This document shows positions 25,558-33,741 of a stretch of 64,000 nucleotides of DNA, piece after piece; position 1 is the stretch's first letter; every line of letters starts with the position of its first letter. The stretch lies in assembly GCF_000422505.1 (NCBI RefSeq), contig NZ_AULX01000012.1:62001-126000 (forward strand). Direction: 5' to 3'. The notes under the pieces are model-generated. The model had not been told where the DNA came from, ran no database searches, and was given only the letters and a program-made list of their open reading frames with translations. Origin of the DNA: Paenibacillus pinihumi DSM 23905 = JCM 16419 (GTDB lineage Bacteria > Bacillota > Bacilli > Paenibacillales > Paenibacillaceae). Position numbers and translations under genes: made by a program.

Positions 25558-26757
25558 ATGAAAGTGACCGTGCGTCAAGGAGACACGCTATGGAATTACA
25601 GCCGCTGGTTTCAGGTTCCGGTTGAGCTGATCTTCAGCTCAAATCCGGGAATCGACGCAAATGCTTTGCAAACCGGCCAGCAGGTGGCGATACCGGGCTA
25701 CAGGACCGAGGACTACCTGTTTCAGCCGGGCGACACCTTATGGGCGATTGCGGCCTCCAGGGGAATTTTGCTGGAGACAATATATGCAATCAATCCGGGA
25801 CTGTTGCCATCCAATTTGCAGGCCGGACAGTCTATCCAATTGCCTGTGAGGGTGACTGGAATGGTGGTTAATACCCTGAGGCCTTATGATTATGCGGCCA
25901 TGTCCGGGGATATTGGCAAGCTGGTCGACATCTATCCCTTTATTCGTTATAGCACGATTGGCTCGTCTGTGCAGGGAACCGGTATTCCCGAGCTTCGGAT
26001 CGGGGAAGGCGACCGGCGTGTACATATGAATGGTTCCGTACATGCCAATGAGTGGATTACGACTCCTGTCCTGATGCTGCATGTGAACGCTTATGTGCTG
26101 GCATTGACGAACGGAACATCCATTAGAGGGCTCCATATGGGGCCTTACTATGAGATGACCACATTATCAGTTGTTCCCATGGTCAATCCGGACGGGGTTA
26201 ATCTTGTTTTGAACGGGCCCCCGGAAGAGGAGCCGCTCCGCAGCGAGGTGCTTGGCATCAACGAGGGAAGCACCGATTTTTCCGGCTGGAAGGCCAATAT
26301 TCGCGGCGTCGATCTCAATGACCAGTTTCCGGCGCTATGGGAGCTGGAGGCTGAGCGCCAGCAGCAGCAGCCGGCCCCGCGGGATTATCCGGGTACAGCC
26401 CCGTTGACTGAGCCGGAGGCTCAGGCGTTGGCCGGGCTGACCAGGGAGCGGGATTTCGCCCGCGTGCTTTCTTTCCATACCCAAGGGAAGGTCATCTATT
26501 GGGGATTTCAGGACCTGCAGCCCCCGGAATCTGAGGTGCTGGCGAATGAGTTTGCCCGAGTTAGCGGCTATACGCCTGTTGAGACGGTGGACAGCTATGC
26601 GGGGTACAAGGACTGGTTCATTCAGGACTGGCGCCGGCCCGGCTTTACGATTGAGCTTGGGCAAGGCGTTAATCCGTTGCCGGTTGCGCAATTGGATGAA
26701 ATTACAGAAGACAGTCTGGGTATTTTTTTGGCAGCTTTGTACAGCTGGACTGAATAG
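25558..26757 (+). CDS. LysM-containing M14 zinc peptidase
   Basis: 399-aa murein peptidase resembling gamma-D-glutamyl-L-diamino-acid endopeptidase I. Two LysM modules (residues 1-48, VRQGDTLWNYSRWFQV; and 52-97, FQPGDTLWAIAASRGI) bind glycan. The M14 domain carries HANE (H162, E165), FHTQG (H307) and catalytic E366 in TIELGQG. No signal peptide is present when read from ATG 25558 (GGGGGAG site), as seen for sporulation enzymes acting on forespore wall. A longer start at 25504 would add only hydrophilic residues. A strong terminator follows. Confidence 0.88.
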   Translation: MKVTVRQGDTLWNYSRWFQVPVELIFSSNPGIDANALQTGQQVAIPGYRTEDYLFQPGDTLWAIAASRGILLETIYAINPGLLPSNLQAGQSIQLPVRVTGMVVNTLRPYDYAAMSGDIGKLVDIYPFIRYSTIGSSVQGTGIPELRIGEGDRRVHMNGSVHANEWITTPVLMLHVNAYVLALTNGTSIRGLHMGPYYEMTTLSVVPMVNPDGVNLVLNGPPEEEPLRSEVLGINEGSTDFSGWKANIRGVDLNDQFPALWELEAERQQQQPAPRDYPGTAPLTEPEAQALAGLTRERDFARVLSFHTQGKVIYWGFQDLQPPESEVLANEFARVSGYTPVETVDSYAGYKDWFIQDWRRPGFTIELGQGVNPLPVAQLDEITEDSLGIFLAALYSWTE

Positions 26758-26758
26758 C

Positions 26759-26800
26759 AAAAAAGACGCAAGGGCAGATTGTCTGTCCTTGCGTCTTTTT
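26759..26800 (+). terminator. Terminator after the LysM-M14 gene
   Basis: AAAAAGACGCAAGG...CCTTGCGTCTTTTT stem with flanking A and T runs directly after the stop. Confidence 0.9.
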
Positions 26801-26805
26801 CTAAT

Positions 26806-27145
26806 GAACGCAGCATTCTTTCGAAATTGAGCGGATATGAGTACAACATCTTTCTCCTTCTATGTGAAACAGTGTTGCATCTGTGCAAGATGCGACTTCT
26901 TTTTTCATGCTTGAAACGGGAATGAAAAACGTGGAAAAATGTCGAAAAAGTAGAACCTTTGACACGGGGCAGGAATTTGCTTTTGACAAGGAGAAGAAGC
27001 ACCGATGGGTAAAATTGTATAAGCAGCATAATGGATGGAAGTTGTCGTAAAAAGGGGGCTCCAGTCACGTGTTTGCGTGGCCGTGTGCAAGGGCTGATGC
27101 GCTGATGAATAAGCTGTAAATCCGGAAATGGAGTAGAGCATATAC
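26806..27145 (+). other. Upstream region of the PAS kinase gene, with a candidate Spo0A box
   Basis: About 340 bp with no convincing gene. TGTCGAA at 26940-26946 matches the 7-bp Spo0A box core (reverse TTCGACA). Seven-base matches occur by chance several times in a window of this size, so this is only suggestive. Confidence 0.3.
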
Positions 27146-27161
27146 AAGGAGGTACAACCAT

Positions 27162-29279
27162 ATGTCCGCAGATCCAATCAAATTTTCTGACCCTTCCGCA
27201 CAGGGGAGTGCCATGGACAACAGTTCTTCTGCCCCGTTGCTCGACAGCATGCATTTAAAGCCGTCGGAAATGTTAAAAAAGGATGATTCATTGTACAGCT
27301 CGCTAATTGATGAGTATTTGCCGCCTTGTATTCTCGTGAATATGCAAAATGACATTATACACACTTCCGGTCCTGCTAATAATTACTTGAGTATGCCCAA
27401 GGGCAAAATCAGCTTTAATTTGTTTAAAATGCTTCCTCCCCAGCTGTCACTGGTCATGAATACAGCATTGCAGCGGGCCAGGAAGGAGAATGCCAAAGTT
27501 GTCTTTCACAATTTTAATCCGGAAGATGGCGGGAAGGGACCGCTTCTGCATATTACAATACAGCCGTTTTCGATGACGAATGAGTCGGGGCTGATGGCGA
27601 TTTTTATGGAAGAGGGCGTGACAACAGATCCAGGGGGCATGGACAGGGGCGTGAACCATAGAGCCGGCTATCAGATCAGGGATTTGGAGAAGGAACTGCA
27701 ATTGTTTCAGACGAAGTCACAGGCGATGATTGAAGAATTAGAGACTGCCAATCATTCGCTGCTTTCTGCCAACGAGGAACTTCTGCATGAGAACAAAGAG
27801 CTGCAAAGCAGCTACGAGCAGCTTCATACGGTGAATGAAGAACTTCTCAATGTCAACATCGAGCTCCAGCGCAAAAACCAGGAGCTGACCGAGCTGAATA
27901 ATGATATGGACAATTTTCTGTTCAGTACCAAGATTGGCACGTTGTTTCTTGATACCGATATGCGTATCCGGCGTTTTACGCCTTCTGCGACCAAGCTGTT
28001 CCATTTGATGAATGTAGATATTGGCCGGCCTATTCATCACATTACGAATCAGCTCAAATATCAGGCCTTGCATGAGGATATCAAGAAGGTGCTGTCAACC
28101 TCCAGAACGATTGAACGGGAAATCCAAAGCACAGGCAACCGCTGGTACAGCATGCGCATTCTGCCTTACCGCACGATGGAGAACTATATCCGGGGCGCCG
28201 TTCTGACCTTTGTAGATATTACCGAGCTGAAGCAGGCGGGCAAGGAGTTGGAGAAGCTCTCTTATGCGATTGAACAAAGTCCGAGCATGATTACGATCAT
28301 GGACATTCACGGCAATATTGAGTATGTCAATCCGGCCTTCACAAAGAAGACAGGTCACGAAATCCAGGATGTGCTCTTCCGGAATGTGAAAGATTATTTG
28401 ACCGAGAATACGGCATCACTGAGCCAGGTGAATGAAATTCTTAACGCGCTTCAAAGCGGCAAAGAGTGGTCAGGCGATATGAAGAACCGCCACAAGCACG
28501 AAGGAGAATGGTATTGGGAGAGCTGCTCCATTTTGCCGATCAAGAACAGGGATGGGGAGATCATTCACTATCTGAAAATGTCTGAGGATATTACCGACCA
28601 TAAGAAAACGGAGGAACTGCTCCGAAAATCGGAAATGCTCTCGGCAGTTGGTGAGCTGGCCGCCGGCATTGCCCACGAAATCCGCAACCCGCTTACGGCG
28701 CTCAAGGGCTTTGTCCAGCTTATGAAGGCGCAGGGAGGCAATGAAAAATATATCTCGATCATGCTCTCGGAGTTTACGCGCATCGAGCATATCATTAACG
28801 AACTGCTGCTGCTCTCCAAGCCTAAAATTATTAATTTCCAGCCGCAGAATCTGCTGCTCATTCTGAATGACGTGCTGCTGCTGATTGATACGCAAGCCAT
28901 AATGAACCAGGTGCATATTGTGACAGAGCTGGAAGAAACGCTGCCGCTCGTCAACTGCGTAGAGAACCAGCTCAAGCAAGTGTTCATTAATTTGCTGAAG
29001 AACGCCATTGAGTCCATGCCTGGAGGGGGCAGCATCTATGTCACGATGAAGCGTCTTGACGACCAATCCATCAGTATCCAAATCCGGGATGAGGGCTGCG
29101 GAATTCCGATGGACAAGCTCCAGCGTCTGGGGGAACCATTCTTCACGACGAAGGAGAAGGGGACAGGCCTTGGGATGATGGTCAGCTTTAATATCATAGA
29201 AGGGCATAAGGGCAAGATGTTTATTACCAGCGAGGAAAATAAAGGGACCACAATTTCTATCATTCTGCCTTCTATGTAA
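27162..29279 (+). CDS. Orphan histidine kinase with CheB/CheR-type PAS and coiled coil
   Basis: 705-aa soluble kinase. The first 170 residues are weakly conserved. A strong coiled coil follows (about 175-245, ELETANHSLLSANEELLHEN), then a PAS domain with LFLDTDMRIRRFTPSATKLF (about 250-355), the form found in CheB-CheR-PAS fusion proteins. A second PAS (about 365-485), HisKA (AAGIAHEIRNPLTALKGF, His505) and HATPase (NLLKNAIESMPGGG, EPFFTTKEKGTGLGM) complete it. AGGAGG precedes the ATG. Like the neighbouring kinases it has no adjacent regulator and may feed the sporulation phosphorelay. Confidence 0.88.
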   Translation: MSADPIKFSDPSAQGSAMDNSSSAPLLDSMHLKPSEMLKKDDSLYSSLIDEYLPPCILVNMQNDIIHTSGPANNYLSMPKGKISFNLFKMLPPQLSLVMNTALQRARKENAKVVFHNFNPEDGGKGPLLHITIQPFSMTNESGLMAIFMEEGVTTDPGGMDRGVNHRAGYQIRDLEKELQLFQTKSQAMIEELETANHSLLSANEELLHENKELQSSYEQLHTVNEELLNVNIELQRKNQELTELNNDMDNFLFSTKIGTLFLDTDMRIRRFTPSATKLFHLMNVDIGRPIHHITNQLKYQALHEDIKKVLSTSRTIEREIQSTGNRWYSMRILPYRTMENYIRGAVLTFVDITELKQAGKELEKLSYAIEQSPSMITIMDIHGNIEYVNPAFTKKTGHEIQDVLFRNVKDYLTENTASLSQVNEILNALQSGKEWSGDMKNRHKHEGEWYWESCSILPIKNRDGEIIHYLKMSEDITDHKKTEELLRKSEMLSAVGELAAGIAHEIRNPLTALKGFVQLMKAQGGNEKYISIMLSEFTRIEHIINELLLLSKPKIINFQPQNLLLILNDVLLLIDTQAIMNQVHIVTELEETLPLVNCVENQLKQVFINLLKNAIESMPGGGSIYVTMKRLDDQSISIQIRDEGCGIPMDKLQRLGEPFFTTKEKGTGLGMMVSFNIIEGHKGKMFITSEENKGTTISIILPSM

Positions 29280-29346
29280 GTGAATTTGGCTTCCCCTCAA
29301 GGCTCATATATAATGAAATTACATATGAACAAACAAGGGGAGCAGT

Positions 29347-30429
29347 ATGGACAGACAGGCACTTTATAATCAGGCAGAGGAATTTATACGAGCTTGCTAT
29401 CAGGAGCTGGGGAAATCTGAACAACAAGCCTGGAGCCGGTTGCGGGAGATAGAGACTGCAATTGCTGCGACAGGCTTGTATGAGCATACTCCAGAGGAAC
29501 TGGAGCATGGTGCGCGAATGGCCTGGCGCAACAGCAACCGATGCATAGGCCGGTTGTTTTGGGAGTCACTTCATATATTTGATGAGCGGGCATTGAACCA
29601 TGCTGAGGCTGTAGCACAGGCGCTATTCCGCCATATCGGCTGGGCCACAAATGGCGGTCGTATCCGCCCGGCCATTACGATATTTCAACCATCTGCCGAG
29701 AAGCATGCCGTCCGCATATGGAATCATCAGCTAATCCGGTATGCCGGGTATGAATCCGAAGAGGGCATTATCGGTGACCCGGCCTCTATTGCGTTTACGA
29801 AAGTATGCCAAAGGCTCGGCTGGGAAGGAGCGGGAACCGCCTATGATTTGCTGCCGCTGGTCATCCAGGCCGGGGATGCAGGGCCGCAATGGTTTTCACT
29901 TCCGCAGGAGTTGATTATGGAGGTTCCGATCCGCCACCCGGAGCTCCCCGCATTGGACGAATTGGAAATGCGGTGGTACGGGGTGCCGATCGTCTCTGAT
30001 ATGAAACTTGAGATTGGCGGTATTGTGTACGCGGCAGCGCCTTTTAACGGGTGGTATATGGGAACCGAGATTGGAGCCCGTAATTTGGCGGATACCGGGC
30101 GTTACAATATGCTGCCTAAGGTAGCGGAAGCTATGGGGCTGAATACCAGCCATCATTCCTCGCTGTGGAAGGACCGGGCGTTGCTTGAGCTGAATGTGGC
30201 TGTATTGGACTCGTACCGGAAGCACGGTGTAGCCATTGTAGACCATCATACAGCTGCGTCTCAATTTTTGAAGTTTGAAGAGAAGGAAGCAGCGCGGGGG
30301 CGCGAGGTGACCGGACGCTGGTCCTGGCTGATTCCTCCGGTATCTCCGGCGACAACCCATATTTTTCACTCCTCTTACCAGGACCGCATAGCCAGCCCGA
30401 ACTTTTTTAGCCAGGACAAGCCTTACTGA
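29347..30429 (+). CDS. nos: Bacterial nitric oxide synthase oxygenase
   Basis: 360-aa haem enzyme that makes nitric oxide and citrulline from arginine. It contains the oxygenase domain only; electrons come from separate flavoproteins in bacteria. Visible residues are haem-ligating Cys66 in [12 protein letters not shown], the substrate-binding E241 in [14 protein letters not shown], and the C-terminal [17 protein letters not shown], which contributes pterin and haem contacts. AAGGGGAG precedes the ATG. It follows the orphan kinase by 67 bp and may share its transcript. bNOS is known to protect Bacilli against oxidative stress and antibiotics. Confidence 0.95.
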   Translation: MDRQALYNQAEEFIRACYQELGKSEQQAWSRLREIETAIAATGLYEHTPEELEHGARMAWRNSNRCIGRLFWESLHIFDERALNHAEAVAQALFRHIGWATNGGRIRPAITIFQPSAEKHAVRIWNHQLIRYAGYESEEGIIGDPASIAFTKVCQRLGWEGAGTAYDLLPLVIQAGDAGPQWFSLPQELIMEVPIRHPELPALDELEMRWYGVPIVSDMKLEIGGIVYAAAPFNGWYMGTEIGARNLADTGRYNMLPKVAEAMGLNTSHHSSLWKDRALLELNVAVLDSYRKHGVAIVDHHTAASQFLKFEEKEAARGREVTGRWSWLIPPVSPATTHIFHSSYQDRIASPNFFSQDKPY

Positions 30430-30505
30430 CAGGTATATAAGGTAACCAGGAACCGGATGGGTAAATCTGCTCCATTCGAATGCGGATTATTTATTTTGAA
30501 ATGGA

Positions 30506-30520
30506 TGATAATAATTATCA
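30506..30520. promoter_or_regulatory. Perfect Fur box
   Basis: TGATAATAATTATCA is an exact 7-1-7 Fur consensus. A possible -10 TATACT (30529-30534) lies 17 bp after the first TGATAA. No annotated iron gene follows directly: nos ends before it and the DUF1540 gene ends beyond it. See findings for a possible iron-controlled short transcript. Confidence 0.75.
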
Positions 30521-30603
30521 TTCTTGCGTATACTATAGGTGTAAGCTGAACTGCAAGGGGATGCGGGGCAAGGAAAAGGGAAGCAGCAGTATTGCACAGA
30601 AAT

Positions 30604-30629
30604 AAAAAAAGCGGCCCTGCAGGACCGCT
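30604..30629 (-). terminator. Terminator of the DUF1540 gene
   Basis: AGCGGTCC-TGCA-GGGCCGCT hairpin (minus strand) followed by seven T residues. Confidence 0.85.
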
Positions 30630-30655
30630 CACATGGTGACATATGGCGAATGAAG

Positions 30656-30811
30656 CTACAGTTTTGGTTCGAATGTTTTGCAATCTGTTTCTTCGGAATT
30701 CCGGGCTTGCTGACCGCGGTTGCTGACCACGTAAATTGAGGAAGCATTGCATTTGTTGCCCGCACCCCAGTGCTTGCAAGAGTTCACTTCACATAGTACA
30801 TCTTGAGCCAT
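30656..30811 (-). CDS. DUF1540 small cysteine protein
   Basis: 51-aa protein with four spaced cysteines (LCEVNSCKHW, NKCNAS, DCKTF) typical of DUF1540, a probable metal-binding fold common in spore formers. ATG 30811 follows GGGAGGTGA; the longer upstream frame is not supported. It has its own terminator. A role in sporulation is suspected from distribution of the family but is not shown by this sequence. Confidence 0.88.
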   Translation of the reverse strand: MAQDVLCEVNSCKHWGAGNKCNASSIYVVSNRGQQARNSEETDCKTFEPKL

Positions 30812-30962
30812 CGTACTCACCTCCCTATGTTTATAGGATGGGTAAGGACAATGGTTTATTATACGTGGGGAAAAAGATTTTCCATAATGAAACTTCCTTG
30901 CACGCCGAATAATTCCTCCGCTTCCTTCAGACAATAAAAAAAACCGGAAGGGAGGGATAGCT

Positions 30963-31142
30963 GTGTCTCATAACGATAATTACAACCGCAATCGTCATCA
31001 TGGCAGCGACAATAACGGACAGAGCACATCAGATGTGCATGGCGGCGAGTTCAGAAAAGGCCGTAAAGCCCAATTCAAAAATAATAATCCCGAGCAAGAG
31101 GGCGATATTCCGAATGAATTTGTGAGCAACAAGGAGAACTAG
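30963..31142 (+). CDS. Small hydrophilic Asn/His-rich protein (59 aa)
   Basis: GTG start after GGAGGG; the frame reads MSHNDNYNRNRHHG at the start and ends in EFVSNKEN before TAG. It is very polar, rich in Asn, His, Lys and Gly, and has no hydrophobic core, so it is probably disordered, like several small spore or stress proteins of Bacilli. A hairpin terminator follows. It is divergent from the DUF1540 gene, with about 150 bp between the two start codons. Family not recognised. Confidence 0.7.
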   Translation: MSHNDNYNRNRHHGSDNNGQSTSDVHGGEFRKGRKAQFKNNNPEQEGDIPNEFVSNKEN

Positions 31143-31189
31143 GCAGGTTCCGTGCTGCCCATCGCAATCGCGTTAAACCGGCAAACACA

Positions 31190-31225
31190 AAAGAGGGCTG
31201 AACGAGTTCATTATCAGCCCTCTTT
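31190..31225. terminator. Hairpin after the small-protein gene
   Basis: AAAGAGGGCTGA/TCAGCCCTCTTT perfect 12-bp stem; T-run is short. Confidence 0.65.
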
Positions 31226-31314
31226 GTGATGTAGTAGGAATTCAATTCCTCCATATGACCAGAATCTGAGCCGCCATTATCTTATATCCCGAAAATAACG
31301 GATTACGAGCTGCC

Positions 31315-32361
31315 TTACAGTTCAGCATCGAGCTCAAGAAACCGCTGAAGCATCTTTTCTCTTAGAATCTGCTTCCCGTCATCCGGTAAAAAGGCAGCCT
31401 CTGCCCCATTGAGGGCAATTTGCTTGAGTTCCGCCCATGTAAAGCCAAAATGTCTGTGAAGCAGCTCATACTCGCGCGTCAATGTGGTATTGGATACGGT
31501 CGGATTATCCGTGTTCACCGTAATCTTGAGCCCCTGCAAGAAGTAGTCCCGGATCGGGTAAGACTCCCAATCAGGTACTGCTTTGGTCTGAATATTGCTT
31601 GTAGGGCACATCTCCAGCGGCAGGCCAAGCTCTCGTATGGCACGGGCAAGCTCCGCCGATTCCTGGAGCCGGATACCATGCCCGATGCGGATGGCACCAA
31701 GGCCATAGACGGCTTCACGGATGTTCTCCGCTCCGGCGGCTTCTCCAGCGTGAATGGTAACCGGAAGCCCGAGCTCCCGGGCACGGGCAAACACAGCGTG
31801 GAACGCGCCTGGAGGGAAAGAGGCTTCATCACCTGCTAAATCAACTGCAGCCAGCCCTGTACCCAAAAAGGCAGCAGCAGCCTCTACAGTCTCCATATTC
31901 AGTGAAGAACTATGGTGGCGCATGCAGATGGCAATGCCTTGGGCTTGAATAGACAGCTGCTTGGCTGCAGCTTCCAAGCCCCTGAGCACATGCGCAATGA
32001 CATCATGGACGGACAACCCTTGGAGCGTATGAAGCTGGGGTGCAAACCGGACCTCGACATAGAGACACCCCTGCTCTGCACTTTGAGCCACGGCCTCGTA
32101 CGCAACCTGCTCCAAAGCTTCGGCCGTTTGCAGGAATGGAAGGACAAAATCGAATTTGTCCAGGTATTCCTTCAAGCTTCGGCAATCCTCCTCCACTTGC
32201 ATATATGGCTCCAGTTCCTCTATGGTTTGGACGGGGAGAGGCAGCCTGCTGCTTGAAGCGAGCTGAAGCAGGGTAGATGGTCTCACAGAACCGTCCAGAT
32301 GGAGATGAAGCTCCGTCTTTGGCATTTTCAGCAGTTTATTAGCTATGTTAAAGTTGCTCAA
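31315..32361 (-). CDS. add: Adenosine deaminase
   Basis: 348-aa purine salvage enzyme converting adenosine to inosine. Metal and substrate motifs are ELHLHLDGS (H19, H21), HAGEA, RIGHGIRL, CPTSNIQT and NTDNPTVS, all in the expected order. TTG start with GAGGAG upstream. It is monocistronic between the small spore-like genes and the leader region of the next kinase. Confidence 0.94.
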   Translation of the reverse strand: MSNFNIANKLLKMPKTELHLHLDGSVRPSTLLQLASSSRLPLPVQTIEELEPYMQVEEDCRSLKEYLDKFDFVLPFLQTAEALEQVAYEAVAQSAEQGCLYVEVRFAPQLHTLQGLSVHDVIAHVLRGLEAAAKQLSIQAQGIAICMRHHSSSLNMETVEAAAAFLGTGLAAVDLAGDEASFPPGAFHAVFARARELGLPVTIHAGEAAGAENIREAVYGLGAIRIGHGIRLQESAELARAIRELGLPLEMCPTSNIQTKAVPDWESYPIRDYFLQGLKITVNTDNPTVSNTTLTREYELLHRHFGFTWAELKQIALNGAEAAFLPDDGKQILREKMLQRFLELDAEL

Positions 32362-32489
32362 ATGCGTTCGCGCTCCTCTTCTGATGAGATGGGTTTATAC
32401 TCAACATAACGGACGCGCAGAAGAAATGTCAAATCCAGTAAACTAATCTTTTGCAGCAGAGCAGCAATATAGCTTTTTTTGTGAATGAC

Positions 32490-32713
32490 CATGTGATATA
32501 ATGGGGTCGACTGGGAGCGGATATATGCCAATTGATATATTGTAGTGCAATACCGTCTTGCTGCTGGTTCATCTAATTACACACCATGGATACATAATAT
32601 TTAGCTAGATTGAACCTTTACGATTGTATTACAGGTAAATGAGTGAAAGATTCTTCTGGAATCCAAGTCACTGCATGGCCTAACTACTCTTACAAGAGCG
32701 GTTAGGCTTTTTT
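32490..32713 (+). ncRNA. Candidate leader RNA ending in an intrinsic terminator
   Basis: An extended -10 promoter (TGATATAAT, ending near 32502) starts a roughly 200-nt untranslated stretch that ends in hairpin GCCTAAC...GTTAGGC (32678-32707) with TTTTTTTATTTATT. The terminator is only 40 bp before the following kinase start, so this could be an attenuating leader or a free-standing small RNA. No known class (T-box, purine, lysine, 6S) was recognised. Confidence 0.45.
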
Positions 32714-32752
32714 ATTTATTACATTTTTTTGAAAAGTTGGGGGCAAAAGGGA

Positions 32753-33676
32753 ATGTCTTTCAAGCAGATTTTTCAACTCCCCATATCATTAGCCGTCTCT
32801 CTGGGAGTTGGGATTGTGCTGGCCAATCAAATTATATTATACATACTGGACAGTACATGGAAGATTGGACTCTGGGGATTTTGCATAACTACGGGGCTTG
32901 TTACGATGGGGATTGTATACCATGTCAAATGCAATAAGCTGTTCACGCAATCAGAGCTATCCAAGGAAGAGCAATATGCAATTCATGAAAGTCATAAAAG
33001 GCTGCAGGGCAGGTTGGAAGAGACCGAGAAACTGACGCTGGCGGGTACGCTCGCGGCTGGTATTGCACATGAAATTAGGAATCCGCTTACCAGCTTAAAG
33101 GGCTTTATTCAGCTTGGGAGAGGGAAAAATCCGCAGTATACGGATCTTATGCTGACCGAGATTGACCGCATTAACGGCATTGTTAGCGAGCTGCTTGAAC
33201 TGGCGGTTCCCAAACCGGCTGCATTAGAGAGGGTCCGGCTGGATTCTCTGCTGCATAATGTAGTGCTGCTGCTGCATGCCCAGGCCAACTTATATAATGT
33301 TGAATTGAAGATCGAACAGATAACAGAAGAAGATTTATTTGTGGTGCAGGGTGAGGAAAATAAGCTTAAACAGGTATTTATCAATTTGATTAAGAATGCA
33401 ATAGAGTCGATGGACAACGGAGGTGAAATTGATATTAATCTTACCTCGTCCAATCAGTGGGCAAAAGTCCAGATCACAGATCAGGGCGGAGGAATCGGAC
33501 CGGAAATGCTGGACAGGCTGGGTGAGCCCTTCTTCACGACCAAAGAGCAGGGAACAGGCCTTGGCATTATGATTTGCCATCGTATTGTTTCTGAACATAA
33601 AGGCAGGCTGCATTTTCAAAATAACGGAAGAGGCGGTACTACAGTGATCGTACAATTGCCGATATTTCTTAGATAG
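32753..33676 (+). CDS. Small sporulation-type histidine kinase
   Basis: 307-aa kinase with two membrane helices (about residues 10-30 and 35-58), a short linker helix, HisKA with AAGIAHEIRNPLTSLKGF (His106) and HATPase (NLIKNAIESMDNGG, DQGGGI, EPFFTTKEQGTGLGI). No PAS or other input domain is present, so signals must come through the membrane part. ATG 32753 is preferred over TTG 32729 because GGGGGC lies at suitable spacing. It is followed by the DUF2294 gene. Confidence 0.88.
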   Translation: MSFKQIFQLPISLAVSLGVGIVLANQIILYILDSTWKIGLWGFCITTGLVTMGIVYHVKCNKLFTQSELSKEEQYAIHESHKRLQGRLEETEKLTLAGTLAAGIAHEIRNPLTSLKGFIQLGRGKNPQYTDLMLTEIDRINGIVSELLELAVPKPAALERVRLDSLLHNVVLLLHAQANLYNVELKIEQITEEDLFVVQGEENKLKQVFINLIKNAIESMDNGGEIDINLTSSNQWAKVQITDQGGGIGPEMLDRLGEPFFTTKEQGTGLGIMICHRIVSEHKGRLHFQNNGRGGTTVIVQLPIFLR

Positions 33677-33741
33677 GGGGATAAAAGGACTTGTCATAGC
33701 GCAAACCGGTAGTAGCATTCAGACATAGACAGGAGAAAGTT

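Noticed and set aside
28470-29300. 276-codon minus-strand frame opposite the PAS kinase
   Set aside because: Opposes the conserved kinase core, no ribosome site, His/Gln-rich shadow protein.
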